Source: Trinickia terrae (GTDB lineage Bacteria; Pseudomonadota; Gammaproteobacteria; Burkholderiales; Burkholderiaceae). Taken from it: a DNA stretch of 64,000 nt. Location of the stretch: the NCBI RefSeq assembly GCF_005144415.1, contig NZ_SWJE01000014.1, positions 1-64,000 on the forward strand. The letters are read 5' to 3'. Below, in pieces: positions 8,189 through 16,241 of the stretch. A program made the position numbers and the translations under genes. Below the pieces are notes generated by a model that saw only the letters and a list, made by a program, of their open reading frames with translations, was not told the origin of the DNA and did no database searches. The stretch's first letter is position 1. Every line of letters starts with the position of its first letter.

Positions 8189-8935
8189 ATGAAATTACCG
8201 AAGCGGCTCACAAGCGAGCCTGTACTCGAAGCGATATTTGAAATCCGGTTCCGCGCAAGGACGCCGGTGGCGAGCATCTTGCCTGGCGTATTGTTTACGA
8301 AATTGAAAGCCGAGCGCGTCGAACAACTGCCAGCTGCTAACCTTCCGGAGTTGTCGCGGCAAGCTGATCCGATATTTCGGGTGCTGGCTGTTCAGAAGGT
8401 CCATTGGGACACGTTCTTCATCTTGATCGGCGACGAGTCGTTGGCGATTGGCTGCAAGTTACCTTACCCAGGTTGGACTAAGTTCGGGGCCGCCATTGGT
8501 GACGTCTTGACGGCTGTTGCGGATACAAATCTGATCGAGGCGGTGAGCCGCTATTCGATAAAATATATTAACCTTCTCGAAACCGATAACTCTGCCGACG
8601 CTTTGTCGAAGCTGAATTTAGAGATAAAGGTTGGCGATGGCAGCCAAGAAAATATAAATTTTCAATTACGAGTAGAGTTAGCACACAATAAATTCATATC
8701 TGTTGTGCATGCGATAGCCAGTGCGAATGCGCAGCTAGCGGATACCAGCATTTCAAAAAGCGGAACAATTATTGACATTGATACTATTTTCAACTGTGAG
8801 TCAGAGATACCATTTGGCGAATTCCTAGCACAGTCGTCCGATTTGGCAAAAGAAATACATGAAGCAAATAAAACATTATTCTTTCAATGCTTGAAAAGCA
8901 AAACTATCGAATCCTTGGGGGCCGAGTATGAATAA
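8189..8935 (+). CDS. TIGR04255-type sporadically distributed protein
   Basis: A 248-residue soluble protein. The N terminus (PKRLTSEPVLEAIFEIRF, residues 4-21) and overall length match the TIGR04255 family, a set of patchily distributed bacterial proteins of unknown function often found in mobile or accessory regions. No catalytic motif is visible. The second half is clearly AT-richer than the surrounding chromosome, which points to recent transfer. It is the first gene of a three-gene operon; its stop overlaps the next start by eight bases. The family call is from memory of the N-terminal pattern and is fairly confident; the function is unknown. Confidence 0.75.
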   Translation: MKLPKRLTSEPVLEAIFEIRFRARTPVASILPGVLFTKLKAERVEQLPAANLPELSRQADPIFRVLAVQKVHWDTFFILIGDESLAIGCKLPYPGWTKFGAAIGDVLTAVADTNLIEAVSRYSIKYINLLETDNSADALSKLNLEIKVGDGSQENINFQLRVELAHNKFISVVHAIASANAQLADTSISKSGTIIDIDTIFNCESEIPFGEFLAQSSDLAKEIHEANKTLFFQCLKSKTIESLGAEYE

Positions 8936-9266
8936 TTTCACACTGACCGGCAACGGCCAAAGCTATCGCATCCCGTCGCTTTTTGCGGCTGGGGTTCTTG
9001 CTACGGGAATGATTCATGCGCCGATCCGCCTTGGTGGGTTGGCCGAGTTGGCGCAGGAGAACGTTGGTCGTAACGTGCCATATACGGCTGTCCAATGGTC
9101 CGATACGGCCGCTGTAGGTGGGCAGATTATCGTTTCTATTCCAGAGCGGTCATTTGAAGCTGAAATGGCTTCGTTTTATAGTCGCCTGCTAAGCGCTCAG
9201 CGCCCATTGGGGGAAGAGTTTCAAGCGGTGCTAACGGAGAATCTTTGGGATCTTTACGCTGACTGA
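8928..9266 (+). CDS. 112-aa protein, second gene of the TIGR04255 operon
   Basis: A 112-residue soluble protein with no recognised domain. Residues 1-30 are mildly hydrophobic (a short helix around SLFAAGVLATGMI), and the C-terminal half is acidic and helical (EAEMASFYSRLL). The start lies inside the last codons of the upstream gene, so production of the two proteins is probably coupled, and they may form a complex. Confidence 0.6.
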   Translation: MNNFTLTGNGQSYRIPSLFAAGVLATGMIHAPIRLGGLAELAQENVGRNVPYTAVQWSDTAAVGGQIIVSIPERSFEAEMASFYSRLLSAQRPLGEEFQAVLTENLWDLYAD

Positions 9267-9268
9267 TC

Positions 9269-9880
9269 ATGTCCATCAGCTTTGAGAGGCTTGAGGATCA
9301 CATCCCGCCATATCTGACAAAGCAAGCGAAAGAGGGATTGGCTAAGGCATTGGCTGATTTTCCCAGGGCGATTGGTTATTATTTGAATCGCTACTGGGAT
9401 GAGCTTTTGCAAGGTGACGGCTGGGCTGGGCTTGACGTTGTTAACCTTGAAAGCGGCGATCGGAAAAAAGTCAAAGGGATCGTATTATCAAACAGTTGCG
9501 ATATTGATGTTGGGAATGATCGCGCTATCCCTCCTCGTCTCGTGTTTGCTCCACTGGTATCACTGGATCGGTACGTTGAAAGTCTGAGGGGAGCGGGGAT
9601 TGAGGCTGGTTCTATAGAAAACAAATTGCAAGCCATTCGCGAGCAAAGCGTAACGTCAATATTTTACTTACCGAAAGGTAGCGCATTGACGGAAGAATGT
9701 ATCGCGCTGCTCGATAACTTACACACCGTGCCGTTGGATCGTTTTACTTCAGACAAGGATCGGAAGAAGCTGTTCACCCTTGACACGGTGGGCTTTTACT
9801 TATTCTTGTTTAAGCTCTCCGTGCACTTCTGTCGCTTTCACGAAAACGTAGCACGTGAAGAGGAGCCTCAGCGCGGCTGA
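9269..9880 (+). CDS. 203-aa protein with S-N-S-C-D motif, third gene of the operon
   Basis: A 203-residue protein that starts two bases after the preceding stop. Residues 69-78 (KGIVLSNSCD) carry an L-S-x-(S/T)-C-D pattern that I associate with a widespread but unassigned family found in phage and accessory loci; the conserved Cys-Asp suggests a catalytic or metal-binding site, though this is inference. The rest is mixed helix and strand without signal peptide or membrane helix. With its two neighbours it forms a compact operon of unknown role between an integrase and an attachment-site fragment. Confidence 0.6.
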   Translation: MSISFERLEDHIPPYLTKQAKEGLAKALADFPRAIGYYLNRYWDELLQGDGWAGLDVVNLESGDRKKVKGIVLSNSCDIDVGNDRAIPPRLVFAPLVSLDRYVESLRGAGIEAGSIENKLQAIREQSVTSIFYLPKGSALTEECIALLDNLHTVPLDRFTSDKDRKKLFTLDTVGFYLFLFKLSVHFCRFHENVAREEEPQRG

Positions 9881-10028
9881 TGTGCCACTCCCGGCGGGGA
9901 GCTTTACTACGTCATGAAGTTACTGAAAGGACGACGCTATGGATTGGCCGAAGTGTCGCGAGGCTAGTCGATAGGTGACGTAGGGCAGACCAAAGTGATG
10001 ATAGGTAGCGTGCTACTGTTGAGGCATA

Positions 10029-10079
10029 CTGCCCTCCGAAGGCAGGGGTTGCTGGTTCGATCCCAGCCGGGCGCGCCAA
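10029..10079 (+). tRNA. 3'-half fragment of tRNA-Arg(CCG), not a complete gene
   Basis: The anticodon stem CTGCC (10029-10033), loop CTCCGAA with anticodon CCG (10034-10040) and stem GGCAG (10041-10045) are followed by a variable loop, a T arm containing GGTTCGATC and the acceptor strand ending GCGCGCCA. No matching 5' half (acceptor GCGCCCG and D arm) lies upstream; the preceding bases only loosely resemble a D arm. It is therefore a phage- or island-borne tRNA remnant produced by integration, and the intact gene should lie outside the window to the left. Confidence 0.75.
10034..10072 (+). repeat. attL: 39-bp direct repeat of the P2-like prophage
   Basis: Identical over 39 bases to 46990-47028 in the same orientation. 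It begins in the anticodon loop of tRNA-Arg(CCG) and runs to the acceptor stem. It lies beside the integrase gene, as expected for an attachment site. Confidence 0.9.
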
Positions 10080-10125
10080 ATCTAGCAAGGCTTTCAGCGG
10101 TTCCCTCCCCCCGTCGTTGCCACTA

Positions 10126-10144
10126 GGTGTAGCTAAAGTACACC
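10126..10144. promoter_or_regulatory. Candidate integrase arm-binding site, left end
   Basis: GGTGTAGCTAAAGTACACC: 6-bp inverted arms (GGTGTA/TACACC) with a 7-base centre. The same 19-mer with one change occurs at 46865-46883, inside the other prophage end. It overlaps the 3' end of the integrase gene. Matching sites just inside both att cores are what arm-type integrase or excisionase sites look like. Confidence 0.6.
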
Positions 10145-11242
10145 TACCATCTGCGTCGGAGCGCCTGTCGCCGGCAACTCGACGACCTGCGCCACCTCCG
10201 TGTGTGATGCAACCCACTGCGCCAAATGGTCAGCCGACAGGTGGGCGTACCGCTGCACCATCTCCATCGTTTCCCATCCCCCGAGCTCCTTGAGCACCTG
10301 TAGCGGCGTGCCGCGCTGGACATGCCAGCTCGCCCACGTGTGCCGCAGGTCGTGCCATCGGAAGCTCCGAATGTGGGCCCGCTTCAACGCCTTGCTCCAT
10401 GCTGCTGTCGTTGTCTGGTGAACCGGCGCGCCGCGGTACACGAACACGCTCTCGACGTACTCGGGCTTCCGCCTTTTCGCCAGTTGCCGGCGCAATACCG
10501 CAATCGCCGTTTCCGACAGCGGAACCGTGATCGCCTTGCGCGCCTTCGCCTGATCCGGATGAATCCAGGCCACGCGGCGCACCAGGTCGACTTGCGACCA
10601 CTGCAGGCCCGTTACATTGGCGCGGCGCAGCCTTGTTTCGAGGCTGAACTGCGCCATCGCCGCGAGGTGGTCCGGCAGCTCGGACAGCAGGCGGTCAGCC
10701 TCGGCCCGGCTGAGCCACCGAATGCGCTTCGCGACTGCCTTCGACGGTTTGCGGACCGGCGCCCGAACAAGCCAGCCGCGCTCGACCGCCGCGTTCAGGA
10801 CCGCAACGATGACACCAACGACACGGCGCACCGTGCCTTCGCTCACCGTCCGGCCGACCAGCTGCGGGCCGGTGCGCGTACGGACGATGATCGGCTCTTG
10901 GCGCTTCGCACGCACAATCGTGTCGATTCGCTCTCGGTCGATGTCATCCAGCAACACGCCCGACAAGTGTTTGTCCAGCCAACGCAGGTGCGTTTTCGTC
11001 GTGTCGAGGCTTGCAATGCCTTCGCGATCGCTCAGGTACTCGATGACGGCGTCATTCCAGGTGTATTGCGGCTTGTGGCCGAGTTTCGCCTGATCCCAAA
11101 GGCTCGCCTTCAGGCGGTCATGGAATTCCTGCGCTTTGGCTTTGTCGCTGGTGCCAGTGCTGCCCTGTAACGGCGATCCGCCTCCAGGTGGGTACAGCTT
11201 GTAATACCAGTTCGAACTTCTCTCTCGTTTGTAGAGCGACAT
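10133..11242 (-). CDS. int: Phage tyrosine integrase
   Basis: A 369-residue integrase with an N-terminal arm/SAM-like part (about 1-170) and a catalytic domain. Catalytic residues: Arg206 (TRLRRANV), H297-D-L-R300-H301, Trp323 replacing the second His (GGWETM, as in many family members) and Tyr332 (QRYAHLS). The ATG at 11242 is chosen because GGAGGAAG precedes it at good spacing; the longer reading frame upstream lacks such support. It sits next to the attL repeat and would integrate the element into tRNA-Arg(CCG). Confidence 0.92.
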   Translation of the reverse strand: MSLYKRERSSNWYYKLYPPGGGSPLQGSTGTSDKAKAQEFHDRLKASLWDQAKLGHKPQYTWNDAVIEYLSDREGIASLDTTKTHLRWLDKHLSGVLLDDIDRERIDTIVRAKRQEPIIVRTRTGPQLVGRTVSEGTVRRVVGVIVAVLNAAVERGWLVRAPVRKPSKAVAKRIRWLSRAEADRLLSELPDHLAAMAQFSLETRLRRANVTGLQWSQVDLVRRVAWIHPDQAKARKAITVPLSETAIAVLRRQLAKRRKPEYVESVFVYRGAPVHQTTTAAWSKALKRAHIRSFRWHDLRHTWASWHVQRGTPLQVLKELGGWETMEMVQRYAHLSADHLAQWVASHTEVAQVVELPATGAPTQMVGVL

Positions 11243-11445
11243 TTTTCTACTTCCTCCAGCAGATCGCCCTGCACAACTCGCGGAGTCCATTCTCCAGCGA
11301 GGTAGCGCTGCAAGGCAACCGTCGAGAACATCCAGCGCTTGCCGACTTTGCGGCCAGGGAGCGTGCCGGCCTTCGCCTTCAGACGCACCGTCTCGGGGTG
11401 TGCGCCTAGCAGCGCAGCGGCTTCGATCAGGTCGATGGTTTTCAT
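11110..11445 (-). CDS. Helix-turn-helix excisionase/AlpA-like protein
   Basis: A 111-residue protein whose first about 55 residues (MKTIDLIEAAALLGAHPETV and following) form a MerR/excisionase-type winged HTH with the RKVGKRWMF wing. GGAG precedes the ATG. Its last 44 codons overlap the integrase start in another frame, an unusually long overlap, and its ATG overlaps the stop of the upstream gene (ATGA). The expected role is directionality factor for excision. Confidence 0.75.
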   Translation of the reverse strand: MKTIDLIEAAALLGAHPETVRLKAKAGTLPGRKVGKRWMFSTVALQRYLAGEWTPRVVQGDLLEEVEKCRSTNEREVRTGITSCTHLEADRRYRAALAPATKPKRRNSMTA

Positions 11446-12134
11446 CGGCTGCGCTCCTGCGTGTGGCGTGGAGGGAGCACAGGCAGCGCAACACGTGGAC
11501 ACGTGGTTTGCATGGTGATGCTATCTAAGCCCTTGATTTTTAATGCCTCGCGCGCCATCAATTGCCACCATTCGGGCGTTTCCGGCTCGTGTAACTCATG
11601 GCCTAAAAAATAGGCAGCATGCCAAATTGATGGCAAATCAACCCCGACTCGTGGTGTCACGTTTGGGCCGATTCCTCGCCATTCTTCGCTTTCTTTCTTC
11701 TTCTTTTTCAATGAATTAAAGAGAGAAGAGGAAGGAGCGATGGCGGCCGGCGCAAAAACCGGACACGTGGCAAAAGCGGCCCGACTCATGGCAAATTCGT
11801 CGTGACTCGTGGCGGTAGTCCTCTCAATAATCAACGACTTACGAGCGGACACCTCCGAAAACCACGGGTTCTGTGCATTGCCTGCCCGTTCCCAACGGCA
11901 AAACCCGTCCGCATGGCCCCGCGTCCTCTCGGCTCGTGCCGTTGCCCGGCCATTTCGACTCGCGGGGGGTACGGGGGGACGCGAACAGCACGGCGGCCGC
12001 ATGACGACGTGCGCCGATCGCTGCGCGCATTTGCACAGGCGTTGGAAACCCGATTTCAGGGCAGCTGCGCGGCCAGCATGAAAGAGGCAAGGGGCACGGC
12101 CGCGCGGCGGCCAGATCGGCTGAGAGGGCGTCAT
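11442..12134 (-). CDS. Phage protein of unknown function downstream of the replication protein
   Basis: A 230-residue product coupled by ATGA overlaps to both the replication gene upstream and the HTH gene downstream, which is the main support that it is translated. The N-terminal 100 residues are Arg/Pro/Cys-rich and look poorly constrained. A Lys-rich tract (about 145-150) follows, and the C-terminal 65 residues (PSIWHAAYFLGHEL onward) look like a genuine folded domain. Either the real start is internal or the N-terminal part is fast-evolving. No family recognised. Confidence 0.55.
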   Translation of the reverse strand: MTPSQPIWPPRGRAPCLFHAGRAAALKSGFQRLCKCAQRSAHVVMRPPCCSRPPVPPASRNGRATARAERTRGHADGFCRWERAGNAQNPWFSEVSARKSLIIERTTATSHDEFAMSRAAFATCPVFAPAAIAPSSSLFNSLKKKKKESEEWRGIGPNVTPRVGVDLPSIWHAAYFLGHELHEPETPEWWQLMAREALKIKGLDSITMQTTCPRVALPVLPPRHTQERSR

Positions 12135-14923
12135 GCGTGACTCCCTTGCAGTGCATCGGTGGCAAGGTCCTCGCGCACGGCGACGTGCAGTCCGAACGCG
12201 GCAAGGCGCTCGAGCGAAACCGGCGTGAGGTAAGGCACCCGGCGGGTGTAAATGCGTCGCTCGACCTCCTTCTCACCCACGACAACGCCGGCGTGCTTGA
12301 GCTGCGCCTTGAACACGCGGTCGGACTTCACGGGAAGGCCGTTCCATTTGTCGCGCAGCGCGCTCGTGTGGGCGATGTGGTCCATCACGTGACCTGTGCG
12401 CAGCAGGAGGCAGAACTCGCCGTCGACGGTATCGAAGGTGTAGGGGTGCTTGTAGTTGCCGCCGTCGATCTCCGACAGCGCCGTTTCCATGATCCAGACC
12501 CACGGCTCGCGATCGGCGCTGGTTTCGGCGATGTGGCCGTTCATCTCGGCGACCAGGTCGCGCGGGAAGTCGCCTTCGCTCGGGTCCATGCCGGCGAACT
12601 CGCACAGGTAGCGCCAGGCCAGCGCGACGGCGGCGTAATTGCCGGCCATGCGTGTCGCGCCATCGTCGTGGCCGCTCGCACGGCAGTTGGCGAGTGCCTT
12701 GTCGCGCATCGCAGCGTATTGGTCGAGCACGGCGCGCTTGTCCAGGCCGGCGAGGAACTCGAGCCACGGTCGAACCGGGAAGCGAGGCAGGTCGTCAGGC
12801 AAAAGCGGCCCGCGCTTGCCCGTCAGCGTCGTTCGCACGAGCTTGCCGAGCAGGCTGCGCACTGGCACGTCCTCGCCGGCCAGCATGACGGGCGCGCACA
12901 GAAGGTATTCGGTCATGTCGGAGCCGCGGCGCGTGACCGTGTACTGGTAGTTCTCCTGCAGCAGCCCGACGGCCTTGTCGATCACGTCCTGCCGGCGCGC
13001 GGACAGTTCTTCCCATCCGACCGGGTGGCTCGTGTGGCTGATGCTCGTTAGCAGCCGAAACTCCGTTTGCAGCGACTGCCCGGAGAACATCGTGAAGGCA
13101 AGCGAGCGCTCGAGGCGCTTGATGAGCGTCGACTTACCCGCGCCCTTGTTCGCCTGGATCGTGATGTGCGGCCAGAAGCCGAGCAACGCCTTCAGGTGGC
13201 CGCCGAGCGCCCATACGAGCGCGATGGTTGCGGCGTTCTGCTTGAACGTTGTCTGGTAGGCCGCGATGACGCGGCGCGCGTCGCCGATCGGGCCGTTCGG
13301 AAACGTCAGGTTGTGGTACGGGCACTGCTTGTCCGCTTCGGTGAAGTAGCAGTCCGGGCCTTCGTTGACGATCAGGCGGCCGTCGCGCCAGGCGAGCCCG
13401 ACGAAGTTCGCCGCCTGGCGCGCGCCAAGATCGGCGCCACGCTCGAGGATGTTCACCATCCGCTTGAACGGTGCCGGCGCCCAAATCGGGCCGAACTTGC
13501 CCCACTGATCGACGTTGTGGAGCTGGTCATCGAGCATCACGCGACGGATGAGCTGCGCACCGTGCCGCGGCGCCTGCACAGACACCGCGAAGTAGACGGT
13601 GGGTGCCTGGTCGGCGTCGCCGGTCATCGTCGACGTTGCGCTCGCGACCGAGACACGGCTGATCGAGGCGATGCGAAAGCCGCACAGATCCGTCGTGACA
13701 GGCGTCTCGACGCCGCTTTCGTCGTTGCGCTCCATCTTCGTGATGTAGCTCATGAAGTCGAGCCGCGCGCGGAAGCGCCAGTATTGCGCGAAGTCGTGCG
13801 ACGGCAGGTAGATGCGCGGCCGGCCGCGGCGTGTGGCGTCGCCGGCCATGCCAGCGATCAGCCACGGCTCGTACTGTTCGAGCGCGCGTGCCAGCTCGGG
13901 CGCGCCGAGCAGTTGCAGGTAGTCGTTGACGTCGTTGATTGGTTTTCGCGCTGACTCGCCTTCTGCGAGCTCGGCGAGCCACTCGGCCTGGTCGACGAGC
14001 ACGGCGCTGATGTTGAGGCTCGTCAGTCGCTCGTACAGTGCCCACATGCCTTCTGGGCCGGGGCGATGGCCGGCGCGTGGGTGGCCGTCCGGGAACGGTT
14101 CGTCATTGTCGAGGCAGATCACGACTTGCTTGCCACGCAGGAACGAGAAGTCGATCGCGTCGACGTTCGCCAGGCCGCGCAACGCGAGCGCCGCGGTGCC
14201 CGGAAGCGCGCACGTGTCGACCGACAGCGCGTTGATTGCGCTTTCGACCACGATTACGCGCTTCGCTTGGTCGAGCTTGCGAGGGACGGCAGTCCAGAAG
14301 TAGCCGGACTTCTCACCTTGGGTTTGCGTCTTGACGCCGCCGTTGAGTGTTGGATCGAGATAGCGCATGTCGACGGCAACGATGCGACCGTCAGCGGGCG
14401 CGCGCACGGCAAACGCAGCAGCGGAGCCGCCATGACCGACTTCGCCGGGCGACACCCTCGAGCTCGTCCAGTCGTTGAAGCCGAGCGTTTTTGCGTTGAG
14501 CGCCGCGTCGATCACGACATCGGAAATGCTGCGGCCGACGAGGTACTCCCGGACGCGATTGCGTTCCGCGAAGCATCGATCGGCGATGAATTCGACGGTC
14601 GATTTCTCGCGGTGCTCGGCCGGCACCGGCTGGTCGAATGGAATCGCAAAGGCTTCGTGCAGGTAGCGGATTGCATCGGCGACGGTGCCGCCGCGCGCGT
14701 GCATCACCAGGTCGACACACGAGCCGCCGACGTTGGCGCTATGGTCGCGCCAACCTGTGCCGTGCTTCGGGTGCTTGACGTAGATCGACAGGGATGGGCT
14801 CTTGTCCTCGTGCTGCGGCGAGTGGTAGAGCGCATTGTCGCCGCCTCGGCCGCGTTTGAGGCCGAGGCGGTTGGCGAGGTCGTGCAAGTCGATGCGTTGT
14901 TTCAGTTCGTTAATCGAAGCCAT
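12131..14923 (-). CDS. Phage replication protein: Toprim plus P-loop helicase/ATPase
   Basis: A 930-residue protein. The N-terminal about 80 residues resemble a primase CHC2-type zinc-finger region (HSPQHEDKSPSL, GGSCVDLVMH) but with a reduced set of cysteines. The Toprim part contains VVESAINAL at about 225-233 and CLDND at about 270-274. A C-terminal ATPase domain has a Walker A motif ANKGAGKST at about 586-594. This layout is used by many P4- and P2-related elements in place of the P2 rolling-circle gpA, which implies theta-type initiation with a self-encoded primase/helicase. It heads the late part of the early operon and is coupled to the next gene. Confidence 0.85.
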   Translation of the reverse strand: MASINELKQRIDLHDLANRLGLKRGRGGDNALYHSPQHEDKSPSLSIYVKHPKHGTGWRDHSANVGGSCVDLVMHARGGTVADAIRYLHEAFAIPFDQPVPAEHREKSTVEFIADRCFAERNRVREYLVGRSISDVVIDAALNAKTLGFNDWTSSRVSPGEVGHGGSAAAFAVRAPADGRIVAVDMRYLDPTLNGGVKTQTQGEKSGYFWTAVPRKLDQAKRVIVVESAINALSVDTCALPGTAALALRGLANVDAIDFSFLRGKQVVICLDNDEPFPDGHPRAGHRPGPEGMWALYERLTSLNISAVLVDQAEWLAELAEGESARKPINDVNDYLQLLGAPELARALEQYEPWLIAGMAGDATRRGRPRIYLPSHDFAQYWRFRARLDFMSYITKMERNDESGVETPVTTDLCGFRIASISRVSVASATSTMTGDADQAPTVYFAVSVQAPRHGAQLIRRVMLDDQLHNVDQWGKFGPIWAPAPFKRMVNILERGADLGARQAANFVGLAWRDGRLIVNEGPDCYFTEADKQCPYHNLTFPNGPIGDARRVIAAYQTTFKQNAATIALVWALGGHLKALLGFWPHITIQANKGAGKSTLIKRLERSLAFTMFSGQSLQTEFRLLTSISHTSHPVGWEELSARRQDVIDKAVGLLQENYQYTVTRRGSDMTEYLLCAPVMLAGEDVPVRSLLGKLVRTTLTGKRGPLLPDDLPRFPVRPWLEFLAGLDKRAVLDQYAAMRDKALANCRASGHDDGATRMAGNYAAVALAWRYLCEFAGMDPSEGDFPRDLVAEMNGHIAETSADREPWVWIMETALSEIDGGNYKHPYTFDTVDGEFCLLLRTGHVMDHIAHTSALRDKWNGLPVKSDRVFKAQLKHAGVVVGEKEVERRIYTRRVPYLTPVSLERLAAFGLHVAVREDLATDALQGSHA

Positions 14924-14925
14924 CG

Positions 14926-15228
14926 TTACGCTTGCCCTGTTCCTTCCGAAGCGGCTGCGATCGATTCGCGCGACCAGTTGTGCGAGACGAAACGGCGCTG
15001 GCTGCGCTGGTGGGCGCGGATGGCATTGGTGCAGTCGTCGGCGCTTGGCGGGCTGATTTGACTCAGCACGACGACGCCTCGGTATCGCAGTTCGTAGCGC
15101 GTGTAGATCTCGCTGTGGACGTGGATGCGCTGCACGGTGTGGCGGCCAAGCGTGAGCGGTGTCGAAGTGCGCAAGGCGAGCGGCTGGTAAGGATTGCGGG
15201 ATCGCGGATAAAGGCTGTTGTTATTCAT
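14926..15228 (-). CDS. 100-aa early phage protein, unknown
   Basis: A 100-residue soluble protein with an AGGGAGATC ribosome-binding site, ending two bases before the replication-protein start. The central part is beta-rich (RIHVHSEIYTRYELRYRG) and the end is polar. No family recognised; early-operon position suggests a replication or modulation role. Confidence 0.6.
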   Translation of the reverse strand: MNNNSLYPRSRNPYQPLALRTSTPLTLGRHTVQRIHVHSEIYTRYELRYRGVVVLSQISPPSADDCTNAIRAHQRSQRRFVSHNWSRESIAAASEGTGQA

Positions 15229-15249
15229 GTTGATCTCCCTTGATGTGAG

Positions 15250-15489
15250 TTACGAATCTGCGAAAGGACTGCCGATCGACGGCGGATCGAACAGCACGAT
15301 TTCGATTGCGCGAGCGGACTGGCTGAATCCGAGAACGGACAGACTTCCGGAGACGGTCGCAAGCAGCAGCGACAGCGTGCGGGCGCGTGCTTCACTGCCG
15401 GCGCGGTTGTTGAAGGGCAGGTTGTGTGCGGCGCGCTGAATGAGGGCGGCGAGCAGTGCATCGTCGAGGTTTGAGGAGGAATAGCTCAT
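15250..15489 (-). CDS. 79-aa early phage protein, unknown
   Basis: A 79-residue product beginning MSYSSSNLDDALLAALIQ, helical in its first half. A GGAG site precedes the start at 15489. Part of the tight early operon. No family recognised. Confidence 0.6.
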   Translation of the reverse strand: MSYSSSNLDDALLAALIQRAAHNLPFNNRAGSEARARTLSLLLATVSGSLSVLGFSQSARAIEIVLFDPPSIGSPFADS

Positions 15490-15492
15490 GGC

Positions 15493-15645
15493 TCACCACT
15501 CCCCCGCCAGGCCGCCTAGCCGATACAGGAGACTCTTGATTTCCAATTGCAGGAGGGTGTCGGCCCAGGTGCCGCGCGTGGTGCTCGGCAGTTCGACGAT
15601 CATTTCGAGCAACCAGCGTCGATTGATATCTTTCAGCGAGTTCAT
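15493..15645 (-). CDS. 50-aa early phage protein
   Basis: A 50-residue helical protein (MNSLKDINRRWLLEMIVELP at the start) with a strong GAGGGG ribosome-binding site. Its ATG overlaps the stop of the upstream 39-aa gene (ATGA), and it ends three bases before the next start. Coupling and codon use support a real gene. Function unknown. Confidence 0.6.
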   Translation of the reverse strand: MNSLKDINRRWLLEMIVELPSTTRGTWADTLLQLEIKSLLYRLGGLAGEW

Positions 15646-15761
15646 CGTTCACCCCTCGGCAACACAGACCAGGCTGACGCAGTCAACAGGTCAACGAGCG
15701 CGCCAGCAAAGGTGCGCAGGCCGATACACAAAGGCAGCGCGTAGCGGATCGTGAATGTCAT
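15642..15761 (-). CDS. 39-aa early phage peptide
   Basis: A 39-residue product (MTFTIRYALPLCIGLRTF at the start) with one moderately hydrophobic segment. A GAGAGAG ribosome-binding site precedes it. Its start shares a base with the upstream stop (TGATG) and its stop overlaps the next start (ATGA). The double coupling supports translation; function unknown. Confidence 0.5.
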   Translation of the reverse strand: MTFTIRYALPLCIGLRTFAGALVDLLTASAWSVLPRGER

Positions 15762-15994
15762 CAATCTCTCTCCTTCATCCGCTCGACAGTGCGATTGAAT
15801 GCGTTGCGATCAGCCCACACCACGATCCCTACTTTCCCGGTATCAAGGAGTACGTCGTTAGGCGTGAGCGCCTCTGTCTCGATCGTGATGCGCGAGCCAT
15901 CCCGCAACCTCTTGATATTGGTCATGCAGTGACTGAGAAGTTGAAACGCCATGTTGTCGTCGCCGATCTCGGCGATAAATTCGGTGAGGGTCAT
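15761..15994 (-). CDS. 77-aa early phage protein, unknown
   Basis: A 77-residue soluble protein, MTLTEFIAEIGDD at its start, with alternating helix and strand. GGGGGTAA precedes the chosen ATG; a longer frame to 16036 has no ribosome-binding site. Coupled downstream by TGATG. No family recognised. Confidence 0.65.
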   Translation of the reverse strand: MTLTEFIAEIGDDNMAFQLLSHCMTNIKRLRDGSRITIETEALTPNDVLLDTGKVGIVVWADRNAFNRTVERMKERD

Positions 15995-15998
15995 CGTG

Positions 15999-16196
15999 TT
16001 ACCCCCGCGGCGGAACGGACCAAGCCAGCGCAACAATCAGCGCGACCAGGGCGCTTGCGGCGACCGCAAGCGACAGCAGCGACCCGTGCCGCAGTTGTTC
16101 GAAGCGGCGCAATACGCCGGCGGCGGCGAAGCTCAGACCGGCGAAGGAGAAGGAGAGCATCAGCAGCACGCCGATGCCGAAAACGTAGTCTTTCAT
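15999..16196 (-). CDS. 65-aa two-span membrane protein
   Basis: A 65-residue product with two hydrophobic helices (about 5-27 and 40-60) joined by a short basic-polar loop (RRFEQLRHG). It sits in the early operon four bases before the next gene. Size and topology would fit a small modulator or superinfection-exclusion protein, but there is no direct evidence. Confidence 0.65.
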   Translation of the reverse strand: MKDYVFGIGVLLMLSFSFAGLSFAAAGVLRRFEQLRHGSLLSLAVAASALVALIVALAWSVPPRG

Positions 16197-16241
16197 TTGA
16201 TGGGTCTCGGGTAAGGGCGCCGGCGTCCGGCGCGGTTGGTG

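Noticed and set aside
9960-10079. Possible complete tRNA ending at 10079
   Set aside because: The bases before the anticodon stem do not form an acceptor 5' strand complementary to CGGGCGC; only the 3' half is a tRNA.
13067-14000. Long plus-strand open frames within the replication gene
   Set aside because: They mirror the Toprim/P-loop gene on the minus strand; no independent support.
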